Source: a bacterium UBA7470
Lineage (GTDB): Bacteria; Pseudomonadota; Gammaproteobacteria; Burkholderiales; Burkholderiaceae_C
Reading direction: 5' to 3'
Assembly (NCBI GenBank): GCA_002479815.1
Contig: DLPA01000227.1
Coordinates: 1 to 8,965, forward strand
Length of the DNA: 8,965 nt
The position numbers and the translations under genes were made by a program. The notes below the pieces were generated by a model. The model was not told the DNA's origin and did no database searches. It was given only the letters and a program-made list of their open reading frames with translations. Position 1 is the stretch's first letter, and every line of letters starts with the position of its first letter. Positions 1-6,273 of this stretch are shown here, in pieces.

Positions 1-36
1 ATGCGTGGTGGAGGCGTTGTAGAGGCATTTTTTTAG
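1..36 (+). other. Left edge, possible 3' tail of an unseen + strand gene
   Basis: The first ~29 bases are GC-rich and coding-like, then composition falls abruptly to AT-rich intergenic sequence. Frame 2 reads CVVEAL and stops at TAG 20-22; frame 1 reads to TAG 34-36. Either could be the C-terminal end of a gene that starts left of the window and converges on the glycosyltransferase gene. There is too little sequence to identify a product, and it may not be coding at all. Confidence 0.2.
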
Positions 37-51
37 TAAAAATGGCTTAAA

Positions 52-100
52 AAATAATTAAAAATGACTGTATCCCTTTAAATTATTGCGTAAGCAGCTC
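52..100 (-). repeat. Degenerate copy of a short palindromic intergenic repeat
   Basis: Read on the minus strand, this AT-rich stretch begins AGCTGCTTACGC, continues through a central AT segment to AAAGGGATACAG and ends in TCATTTTTAATT. The same arrangement occurs on the plus strand at about 4345-4390: GCT..., CGC, AT-rich centre, AAAGCGATAGAAG, CTATT and a T-run. Aligning the right halves by hand gives about 17 identities in 26 columns. I recall similar elements (AGCTGCT-GCGCTT-loop-AAGCGCTA-GAGCTATTTTT) scattered between genes in Comamonadaceae; that is memory, not a search. It lies just 3' of the glycosyltransferase stop codon, so it may act as a transcript end or mRNA stabiliser. This copy pairs poorly as a hairpin and looks decayed. 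Confidence 0.4.
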
Positions 101-110
101 ACTTTTTTTA

Positions 111-1271
111 CTATGATTTTTCTAGTTCTACACACAAGGCAGCGGCGATGACTTGAGCCGCATCAGGGCGGGCGATGCGGCGGGCGTTGTGCTGCATTTG
201 CGTCATACGCGGGGCATCGTTGAGCCAACGCAGCAAATACCATGCCGCATCTGCGACTTCGTGCAAGCGCACTGCCGCACCTTCTTCAAGCAAGTGATCG
301 CAATTGCGCTGCTCTTGGCCCGGAATGGGGGAGACGAGGGCCATGGGCTTGCCTTTTGCCAAAATTTCGGTGGTGGTCAAGCCGCCGGGTTTGGTGACGA
401 TGAGGTCAGCCGCGTCCATATAGCGATGAATGTCACTGACGAAGCCCAGCACTTGCACGGGCACGTGCAAGGTGGCGGCGCGTTCACGGCAGGCTTGCGC
501 CAATTCGACATTGCGGCCTGCAATCACGACCACGCTCAGGCCGCAGTCTGCCCCTGTAAAGCTGTCGAGCATGGCTTCGAGTGGGCCGATGCCAAAACCG
601 CCCGACATCAGCAAGACGGTAGGGCGCTCGGGCAGCCCCAGTTCGGCACGGGCAAGCGGCGCGGGGGTGTGGCTGGCAAAGACCGGATCGACAGGAATAC
701 CGCTGGTGTGGATGGCCTCGGCAGACACGCCTTTGCGGCTCAATTCACGCGCAGCGGCTTCGTTCGCCACGTAGTAGTGGTCGATGTGGGGATGGACCCA
801 AAACGCATGGGGGCTGATGTCGGTGATGACGGCGTGGACGGGCGTGTTCAATTCGCCTTTGCGCTTTAAGTCGGATAGCAAGGACAGCGGTAAAAAGTGC
901 GTGCAGGCAATCGCTTTCGGTTGCACTTCGTCAAGCAGCCGTCGAAAGCTGGGGCTGTTGATCTGATCCAAGGCCAGCCGTGCCCGTACCCGTTTGCTGC
1001 CGCTGTGGCGCACGTTGTCGGCTTTGTCGTACAAATAGCCCCACAACTCGGGCGCACGCTGCACCAGCTCAATATAGGCTTGGGTGTAGAGGCTGCGGTA
1101 CAGCGGGCTGGTGCAATCCAAGGTGTCGATCAGCGTAGGTGCGGGCGCTTGCGCCTGCGTCAGGGCGGCGGCGATGGCTTGGGCAGCGCGGGTATGCCCA
1201 GCACCCGCCGTGGCGTGCAGCAACAAAATCGGCGCAGAAACATAGGGCGTATGGGGCTGATGAGGTGGCAT
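111..1271 (-). CDS. MGDG-synthase/UgtP-like family GT28 glycosyltransferase
   Basis: Likely transfers a hexose from a UDP-sugar to diacylglycerol at the inner membrane, giving glycolipids; the sugar and acceptor are inferred from family only. The 386-residue product has the two-domain GT-B layout of MGDG synthases and UgtP. The N-terminal acceptor domain carries GAGH at residues 23-26 and TDISPH at 150-155. The C-terminal nucleotide-sugar domain carries SGGFG (223-227), GFVSDIHRYMDAADLIVTKP (276-295), GGLTTTE (296-302) and PGQEQRN (317-323). There is no signal peptide or membrane helix, as expected for a peripheral enzyme. A TTG at 1286-1284 would add five residues (MGCSS), but neither start has a clear Shine-Dalgarno, so I chose the ATG. 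The gene ends the ygfZ-NRDE-GT cluster, 54 bp after the NRDE stop; that gap holds GATATAAAG on the minus strand, a weak -10-like string. MurG is a distant GT28 relative, but the GAGH and PGQEQRN pattern fits the MGDG branch better. Confidence 0.85.
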   Translation of the reverse strand: MPPHQPHTPYVSAPILLLHATAGAGHTRAAQAIAAALTQAQAPAPTLIDTLDCTSPLYRSLYTQAYIELVQRAPELWGYLYDKADNVRHSGSKRVRARLALDQINSPSFRRLLDEVQPKAIACTHFLPLSLLSDLKRKGELNTPVHAVITDISPHAFWVHPHIDHYYVANEAAARELSRKGVSAEAIHTSGIPVDPVFASHTPAPLARAELGLPERPTVLLMSGGFGIGPLEAMLDSFTGADCGLSVVVIAGRNVELAQACRERAATLHVPVQVLGFVSDIHRYMDAADLIVTKPGGLTTTEILAKGKPMALVSPIPGQEQRNCDHLLEEGAAVRLHEVADAAWYLLRWLNDAPRMTQMQHNARRIARPDAAQVIAAALCVELEKS

Positions 1272-1325
1272 AGAAGAACAACCCAAAAGGACTACTTTAT
1301 ATCAACCCGTGAACCAATGGCTTGC

Positions 1326-2225
1326 TCAGATCAGCCACAGGGCTTGCACGGGTGGCACAGCAGCAGGCCGCCATGTGCGTTCTTCAGCCCGGGCACGCCA
1401 GCCTTGGGCGTTGCGCCTGACCTCCAACACCAAACTAGAGCGCGTGCCATAGCCGGCGGGTGGATGTGCGGTGGCGGGCACATCGACCCAAATGGCGGAT
1501 AGAGCACGCTCCCATGCCAAGGGTACGCCTGTGTGGGGCAAGTCGGCATCGGGGGCGATGGTGGCATCGCGCAGGCAAGGCCACAGTTCGGGCCAAAGCG
1601 GGTTGGTGGGGGCTTGCAAGTCTGCATGGAGGCACTGCTGCAAGTGGGCGCTCAGGCGCTGGGTTTTGGGCCAAGGCGTGTCCAGCCCGGCGTTCGACAA
1701 GCCGTAAACGCCCGCAGGCAACTCGGCTTGCAGCAAGTGCGCTTGCACTTGTTGCGTCAAGGCTTGCAGGTGCGGTGGCAGTTGGGGCGCGATCAGGCGA
1801 GGGCGGTTGTTGAGCCAGACCCAATGCGCTTGCTGCACATCGCCCAGCACCAAATTGAAGCCGCCATAGACGCTGGCCTCGCGCAGCGGCGTGTGGTGCA
1901 GCAGGTGGTGCAAGGCGGCTGGTGCGTCATGGGGATGGGTGCGCGACGTATCCAGCCACGACAGGGCCAGCTCGCCACGGCTGCGTGGTGCTTTGTGAAA
2001 GGCGGTGGCATCGCGCACATTGGTCAGCAGGGCGATGCGGCTGCCCGCGCAGCCTATCCAAGTCCCGCCGTCACGCAAATCACGCCCTGCACGCACGGGT
2101 GTGCCGGCGGGTGTGCGCCATGTGTGCCACGCCGCTGTGGGGCGGTCTAGGCTTTCGTCTCGATTGGCGGCGAGCAACAGCGCCAGATCGGGCTGGGTGT
2201 GCAGCGCAAACGCCATCAAGCACAT
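1326..2225 (-). CDS. NRDE/TANGO2-family protein
   Basis: Family of the eukaryotic TANGO2 (transport and Golgi organization 2) protein. The biochemical activity in bacteria is not settled; an Ntn-hydrolase-like fold has been predicted, and animal members are linked to heme and lipid handling. The 299-residue product begins MCLMAFAL and has the name-giving NRDE at 21-24. Other family motifs are GGTWIG, LTNVRD, SRGEL, YGLSN and, near the C-terminus, YGTRSS. A TTG three bases upstream would give MMCL. I chose the ATG because it puts the conserved cysteine at position 2, where Met removal would expose it, and because this ATG overlaps the ygfZ stop as TGATG, a common coupled-translation arrangement. 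No signal peptide or membrane segment is visible, so it is probably cytoplasmic. Family assignment is firm; function is open. Confidence 0.9.
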   Translation of the reverse strand: MCLMAFALHTQPDLALLLAANRDESLDRPTAAWHTWRTPAGTPVRAGRDLRDGGTWIGCAGSRIALLTNVRDATAFHKAPRSRGELALSWLDTSRTHPHDAPAALHHLLHHTPLREASVYGGFNLVLGDVQQAHWVWLNNRPRLIAPQLPPHLQALTQQVQAHLLQAELPAGVYGLSNAGLDTPWPKTQRLSAHLQQCLHADLQAPTNPLWPELWPCLRDATIAPDADLPHTGVPLAWERALSAIWVDVPATAHPPAGYGTRSSLVLEVRRNAQGWRARAEERTWRPAAVPPVQALWLI

Positions 2226-3223
2226 CAAATATCTTCCAGCAAGGGATAGGGCAGGGGCAAGACTTGCAAGCGGGCGGTGGCGGCAGGGACTTGCAGCGCC
2301 GCTTCGTCAATGGCGTTGGTTTGCACGGCGATCAGCGCCCAGTGTGTGCTGTGAGGTGCGCTTTGAGATGCAGCTTGGGGCGCATCTGCCGCCGCCACGA
2401 CCAAGCCGCAAGGCTGTTCGCTGTCTTTGGGGTGGAACACCTCTTGCCCCACTTGCAGCGCCGCATCGCTGGTAACGAGGTAGGTACGGCGCTTGAGCGT
2501 GCCTCGGAATTGGCTGCGGGCGACGACCTCTTGGCCCGGATAGCAGCCTTTTTTGAAGTTCACGCCGCCCACCGATTCGTAATTCAACATTTGCGGCACT
2601 AGGGCATCGACCAGCGGGGCGGTGACGGGGGCGATGCCGCTGCACACCTCCAACCACTGCCAAATGCTCGTGGGCAATTCAGGCATGGGGGAGGGCGATC
2701 CAGCCATTTTCACGCACAGCGCACGCGCCACCGTGCCCGATTCGGTGGTGACGCTGCTCAGGCGAACGACGTGGGTGCTGTGGGTGTCTTGAGCCATGCT
2801 GTATTTGCGCCACGCCTGTGGCGGCAGCTCGGGGGCGAGTGCGGCAACGCTGTTGCCCATCACGCCCCACACCTCCCATTCGGCGCTGGCATCGCTGAGT
2901 TTGCAGGCGGCTCGCAGCACGAACATCGACAAGCGTTTGAGCGTGGCGGCCAAAATGGAGCGGTCGCAAATCAGCAGGATGTCATCAGCGGCTTGCTTGA
3001 AGCAGATAAAACTCGCCAACAAACGCCCTTTGGCCGAGCAATAGCCCGCCAAACGCGCCTCGCTCATGGGCAAGAGGGATGTGTCTTGCGTCAATTGACC
3101 GTGCAGAAACTTGGCGGCATCGGCTCCTTGGGCGCGAATCACGCCCAAGTGCGCCAGTCGGCTGTATCCGTGGTAGGTGGGCATGGCTTGAGAAACTGAA
3201 TCGGGAGTGGCAAAAGTCATCAT
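2225..3223 (-). CDS. ygfZ: YgfZ/GcvT-family folate-binding Fe-S maintenance protein
   Basis: YgfZ proteins are cytoplasmic, related to the glycine-cleavage T protein, bind tetrahydrofolate, and help assemble or repair certain Fe-S enzymes such as MiaB. The 332-residue product carries the diagnostic KGCYPGQE at 225-232, with the family's essential cysteine at 227. FLHGQLTQD (39-47) and YCSAKGRLL (61-69) lie in the folate-binding N-terminal part. The length is typical for the family. The start is uncertain. ATG 3223 or 3220 lies only about nine bases below a -10-like CATAAT, which would make a nearly leaderless message. ATG at 3184 (MPTYHGY, residue 14) would leave a leader of about 40 nt. No start has a good Shine-Dalgarno. 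It is the first gene of a minus-strand cluster, coupled by TGATG to the NRDE gene and divergent from mltG. Confidence 0.93.
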   Translation of the reverse strand: MMTFATPDSVSQAMPTYHGYSRLAHLGVIRAQGADAAKFLHGQLTQDTSLLPMSEARLAGYCSAKGRLLASFICFKQAADDILLICDRSILAATLKRLSMFVLRAACKLSDASAEWEVWGVMGNSVAALAPELPPQAWRKYSMAQDTHSTHVVRLSSVTTESGTVARALCVKMAGSPSPMPELPTSIWQWLEVCSGIAPVTAPLVDALVPQMLNYESVGGVNFKKGCYPGQEVVARSQFRGTLKRRTYLVTSDAALQVGQEVFHPKDSEQPCGLVVAAADAPQAASQSAPHSTHWALIAVQTNAIDEAALQVPAATARLQVLPLPYPLLEDI

Positions 3224-3322
3224 GGGGCGCGATTATGATCCCAAGCTTTTTACACGCACACCAATTGGGGTTGTCCACGGCGGTGTGGGCGATGTTCATG
3301 TGGTGTCGAGTGGGATGAAGTA
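3224..3322. promoter_or_regulatory. Divergent ygfZ / mltG intergenic promoter region
   Basis: These 99 bp must drive both ygfZ (leftward) and mltG (rightward) unless mltG is read from elsewhere. On the minus strand CATAAT at 3237-3232 matches the -10 consensus at five of six positions. The hexamer 17 bp upstream (TGTGCG) is a poor -35, and TTGGTG sits 21 bp away. On the plus strand TTGTCC at 3271-3276 is a possible -35 with no convincing -10. For mltG, GGGA at 3312-3315 is a modest Shine-Dalgarno 7 bases before ATG 3323. No operator palindrome stands out. Confidence 0.4.
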
Positions 3323-4327
3323 ATGCGACGTTTGATAGGGGCGCTGGTCGCCTTGGTGTTGGTCGGGTGTGCCGCAGCAGCGGCCGCCGTGTGGTGGTGG
3401 CAGCAGGCCTTGCCCTTGCGCTTGAAGTCGGGTGAGACGGTGGTCGATGTGGTGATTCCGTCTGGCACTGCCGCGCAGCGGGTGGCGCAGTTGCTGGTAG
3501 AGGCGGGGGTCGATGTGCCGACGTGGGCCTTGTACGCAGCCATGCGCTTGACGAATCAGCAGACCCAACTGAAAGCCGGCACTTATGAAATTGCACCCGG
3601 CACCACGCCTGAGGCTTTGCTGGACAAGCTGGTGCGCGGTCAACAAGCCCTACGCAAAATCACCTTCATTGAGGGTTGGACGTTTGCCCAAATGCGCAAG
3701 GCTTTAGAGAAAGCCGAGCATCTCAAACCCAGCACACAGACCTTTGCGCCTGAGCAAATCATGAGCGAGTTGGGGCGTGCGGGGGTGCATCCCGAAGGGC
3801 GCTTTTTCCCCGATACCTATGTCTATCCGAAAAACAGCCGCGACATCGAGGTGCTGAAAATGGCCCTGCAAGCGATGGATCAAAAGCTGGCGCAGGCGTG
3901 GGGGCTGCGTGGTGCGGGGCTGCCCTTGAAGTCTGCCGATGAAGCCTTGATTTTGGCGAGCATCATCGAAAAAGAAACGGGGCAAGAGGCAGACAGGAGG
4001 CTGGTGTCGGGCGTGTTCATCAACCGCATGCACAAAAATATGCGTTTGCAAACCGACCCTACCGTCATTTACGGCATGGGCGCAGCGTTCCAAGGCCGTT
4101 TGCGGCGCGTGGATTTGGACACCGATACGCCTTACAACACCTACACCCGTGCCGGTTTGCCCCCCACCCCGATTGCCATGCCGGGCTGGGCATCACTGAA
4201 GGCGGCGGTGCAACCCGCGCAAACGCCTGCTTTGTATTTTGTGGCGCGGGGCGATGGCTCTAGCCAATTCAGTGCGACACTTGAGGAACACAACCGTGCC
4301 GTGCGGCGATACATTTTGAATCAATAA
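3323..4327 (+). CDS. mltG: Endolytic murein transglycosylase MltG (YceG)
   Basis: Cleaves nascent glycan strands in the periplasm from its inner-membrane anchor and is thought to set glycan length by terminating elongation. The 334-residue product has an N-terminal hydrophobic anchor (about 4-26), a LysM-like region (about 35-105) and the YceG catalytic domain. Catalytic-domain motifs include EGRFFPDTYVYPK (158-170), ILASIIEKETG (210-220) with E216 aligning to the catalytic Glu218 of E. coli, RLQTDPTVIYG (241-251), and YNTYTRAGLPPTPIAMPG (271-288). The C-terminal LYFVARGDG...H region is also conserved. The anchor contains LVGC at 13-16, a lipobox-like motif, which is odd for a family normally anchored by a helix. 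The start follows a weak GGGA ribosome site and overlaps the stop of a two-codon ATGAAGTAA. It leads the cluster with tmk, as in many proteobacteria. Confidence 0.96.
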   Translation: MRRLIGALVALVLVGCAAAAAAVWWWQQALPLRLKSGETVVDVVIPSGTAAQRVAQLLVEAGVDVPTWALYAAMRLTNQQTQLKAGTYEIAPGTTPEALLDKLVRGQQALRKITFIEGWTFAQMRKALEKAEHLKPSTQTFAPEQIMSELGRAGVHPEGRFFPDTYVYPKNSRDIEVLKMALQAMDQKLAQAWGLRGAGLPLKSADEALILASIIEKETGQEADRRLVSGVFINRMHKNMRLQTDPTVIYGMGAAFQGRLRRVDLDTDTPYNTYTRAGLPPTPIAMPGWASLKAAVQPAQTPALYFVARGDGSSQFSATLEEHNRAVRRYILNQ

Positions 4328-4344
4328 ATTTCTAGAGACAATTT

Positions 4345-4390
4345 TGCTATCTGGCGCTTTAAATAAAAGCGATAGAAGCTATTATTTTTT
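4345..4390 (+). repeat. Palindromic intergenic repeat, Comamonadaceae type
   Basis: This fills most of the 72-bp mltG-tmk gap. CGCTTT (4355-4360) pairs perfectly with AAAGCG (4366-4371) around AAATA. CTAT (4347-4350) can extend the stem with ATAG (4372-4375) across a CTGG bulge. The right arm continues AGAAGCTATTATTTTTT. The layout matches the decayed copy at 52-100 and resembles elements I recall as common between genes in Comamonadaceae. It is flanked on the left by TTTCTAG. It lies between two genes expected to share an operon, so it could tune read-through or mRNA stability. Confidence 0.55.
4355..4390 (+). terminator. Weak terminator or attenuator between mltG and tmk
   Basis: A 6-bp stem (4355-4360 with 4366-4371) is followed by a smaller alternative hairpin ATAG-AAG-CTAT (4372-4382) and then TATTTTTT ending at 4390. 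Hairpin plus U-run is terminator-like, but the stem is short, part of its strength comes from A-T pairs, and the two hairpins compete. Partial termination or RNA processing is more plausible than a hard stop, since tmk has no obvious promoter of its own. Confidence 0.3.
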
Positions 4391-4399
4391 AAGTAAAAC

Positions 4400-5143
4400 A
4401 TGGGCAATACTGTTCAACTTGGCTTGTTCATCAGCTTTGAAGGCATAGACGGGGCGGGCAAGTCCTCGCACATTGCTGCTTTGGCCTCGGCCTTTCGTGC
4501 CCAAGGCCGCATCGTCACCTTGACCCGTGAACCCGGGGGTACGCCCTTGGCCGAGAAGCTGCGGGCGCTGGTACTGCACGATCCTATGGATGCGCTGACC
4601 GAAGCCTTGCTGGTGTTTGCTGCCCGACGCGATCATTTGGCGCAAGTCATAGAGCCTGCTTTGCAACGCGGCGAGGTGGTGATTTCTGACCGCTTCACCG
4701 ATGCGACGTTTGCCTACCAAGGTGGGGGGCGTGGCTTTGATGTGTCGGTCTTGCAAACCCTGGAGGCTTGGGTGCAAGGCCATGCGTTGCCCAACGGTCA
4801 ACACGCCTTGCGTCAGCCCGACTTGACGCTGTGGTTTGAATTGGCCCCGGCGGTTGCAGCGGCGCGTTTGGTAAATGCGCGTTCGCCCGATCGTTTCGAG
4901 GCCGAGTCTGGCGCATTCTTTCAGCGGGTACACGAGGGCTATGCCCAACGTTGCGAGGCCGACCCTCAGCGGTTTGCCCGCCTTGCAGCCGATGCCAGCC
5001 GCGCTTCAGTGGCAGCGGCGGTGCTGGCAGCCGTGCAGCAGCGGGGTTGGATCGATGACGCTGCGGTGGCTGTGGCTTTGGCGCAGACGGATACCTATTC
5101 AGCGACCGATTCCGGTGCCGTTTCTGCTGTCGTACAAGCATGA
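4400..5143 (+). CDS. tmk: Thymidylate kinase
   Basis: Phosphorylates dTMP to dTDP with ATP in the cytoplasm, the last committed step to dTTP. The P-loop is GIDGAGKS at 15-22, of the bacterial type with a small residue in place of the eukaryotic arginine. REPGG at 43-47 and DRF at 97-99 with the following YQGGGRG (106-112) form the dTMP-binding parts. ARSPDRFE (159-166) lies in the LID region. At 247 residues it is about 30 longer than most family members. The excess is an Ala/Val/Thr-rich tail after QQRGW (213-217) that runs into holB. The ATG is the first in frame and has no strong ribosome site. Its stop overlaps the holB start as ATGA, so translation is probably coupled. Confidence 0.97.
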   Translation: MGNTVQLGLFISFEGIDGAGKSSHIAALASAFRAQGRIVTLTREPGGTPLAEKLRALVLHDPMDALTEALLVFAARRDHLAQVIEPALQRGEVVISDRFTDATFAYQGGGRGFDVSVLQTLEAWVQGHALPNGQHALRQPDLTLWFELAPAVAAARLVNARSPDRFEAESGAFFQRVHEGYAQRCEADPQRFARLAADASRASVAAAVLAAVQQRGWIDDAAVAVALAQTDTYSATDSGAVSAVVQA

Positions 5144-6207
5144 GCACCGCTGCCAGCCCGAAACCCAGCCCTAGGCCAACGGTTGCGCCCGCCCTTGCGC
5201 CGTGGTTGCAGCGTCAGTTGGCGCAATTGTTGACGCAACGGGGGCACGCCTTGCTGCTGGCTGGGCCATCAGGCTTGGGGCAGTTCGATTTGAGTTTGGC
5301 CTTGGCGCGTGCATGGCTGTGCGAGCAGCCCACCCCCCATGGCGCTTGCGGGCGCTGTGGCGCTTGTCACGCCATCGACGTACGTACCCATGCGGAGTTG
5401 CTGGTTTTGTTGCCCGAAGTCTTGGCTTTGCCTTGGGGCTGGCCGATAGACCCCAACATGGCTAAAAAAATCGAGAGCAAAGAAGCCAAGCCCAGCAAGT
5501 GGATACGTGTCGAAGCGGCGAGACGAGTGGTGGAGTTTGCTCAAACCACACGCGGACGAGGGGCGGTGAAGGTGGTGCTGGTGTATCCGGCAGAAAGGCT
5601 CAATGTCGAATCGGCCAACACCTTGCTCAAAACCCTAGAGGAGCCTGCGGGGGACGTGCGCTTTGTGCTGGCGACCGAATCGGCCCACGCCTTGCCCGCA
5701 ACCATACGCAGCCGTTGCCAAACCCATGCCCTGACGTGGCCGGACGAAGCACAAGCCTTGGCATGGTTGCAAACTTGCCAGCCGGAGCTGGACGAGGCCG
5801 CATGGCGCGTTTGGCTGCAAGCCGCAGGTGGGCGGCCCAGCGATGCCTTGGCTTGGGCGAGTCGGGGCCTAGACCCGGCGGTATGGGCGCAATTGCCCAA
5901 GGCCATTGCCCTAGGTCAGGCCGATGCACTCTTGAGCACATGGGCCGCCGCCGACCAGTTGGCGGTGTTGCAAAAGCTGTGTCACGACTTGATGGCGGTG
6001 GCGGTGGGAGCTGCGCCACGGTTTTTTGCAGCCGCGCATTTGCCTCCTGCGCCTACGCTGCACACACTGCAAGCATGGGCCAAGACGCTGAACGACACCG
6101 CACGCACGGTCGAGCATCCTTTTCATGCGGCCTTGGCCTTGGATGCGTGGTTGGCAGGGGCACAAAGAGTGTGGTCGGTTCCAGAAAAATCACACCGCAG
6201 TATTTAA
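5140..6207 (+). CDS. holB: DNA polymerase III delta' subunit
   Basis: A clamp-loader AAA+ subunit that with tau/gamma and delta opens and loads the beta clamp. The P-loop position reads GPSGLGQF at 42-49, with Gln48 where an ATP-binding lysine would be; delta' subunits are normally non-hydrolysing, so this fits. Four cysteines (61, 70, 73, 76) form the zinc module seen in clamp-loader subunits. LLKTLEEP (162-169) and SRC (191-193) are the characteristic later motifs; SRC supplies the arginine finger acting on a neighbouring subunit. A charged Lys/Glu-rich insertion lies at about 100-122. The helical C-terminal collar (about 215-345) is weakly conserved. The start overlaps tmk by 4 bp. Confidence 0.95.
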   Translation: MSTAASPKPSPRPTVAPALAPWLQRQLAQLLTQRGHALLLAGPSGLGQFDLSLALARAWLCEQPTPHGACGRCGACHAIDVRTHAELLVLLPEVLALPWGWPIDPNMAKKIESKEAKPSKWIRVEAARRVVEFAQTTRGRGAVKVVLVYPAERLNVESANTLLKTLEEPAGDVRFVLATESAHALPATIRSRCQTHALTWPDEAQALAWLQTCQPELDEAAWRVWLQAAGGRPSDALAWASRGLDPAVWAQLPKAIALGQADALLSTWAAADQLAVLQKLCHDLMAVAVGAAPRFFAAAHLPPAPTLHTLQAWAKTLNDTARTVEHPFHAALALDAWLAGAQRVWSVPEKSHRSI

Positions 6208-6214
6208 GACTGCC

Positions 6215-6240
6215 TTGAAAAATCTGCTTCTGCCTACAAT
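6215..6240 (+). promoter_or_regulatory. Candidate pilZ promoter
   Basis: TACAAT at 6235-6240 is a five-of-six -10 match, with TTGAAA at 6215-6220 as a good -35 hexamer. The spacer is only 14 bp, shorter than usual, so strength is doubtful. It lies in the 66-bp holB-pilZ gap and would give a leader of about 27 nt. A start here would let pilZ-tatD-ankyrin be expressed apart from tmk-holB. Confidence 0.35.
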
Positions 6241-6273
6241 CAGGGCTTTTAAAATCACACCAGCGAGTCAACG

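Noticed and set aside
153..869. Long open frame on the + strand opposite the glycosyltransferase
   Set aside because: The minus-strand frame carries a full set of GT28 motifs; the antisense frame has no recognisable domain and is a by-product of GC-rich coding DNA.
1284..1286. TTG start for the glycosyltransferase giving MGCSS
   Set aside because: No Shine-Dalgarno supports it, and the added five residues are outside the conserved family region; the ATG at 1271 is the simpler start, though not proven.
1533..2150. 205-codon + strand frame opposite the NRDE gene
   Set aside because: The NRDE, GGTW and YGTRSS motifs fix the coding strand; the antisense frame is low-complexity and unrecognisable.
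2985..3596. 203-codon minus-strand frame spanning ygfZ and mltG
   Set aside because: It crosses the divergent promoter region and overlaps two motif-confirmed genes; its product is rich in Pro, Arg, Thr and Ser without family features.
5499..6218. 239-codon second frame inside holB
   Set aside because: Out-of-frame translation of holB; holB has zinc cysteines, LLKTLEEP and SRC, whereas this frame has no conserved motif.
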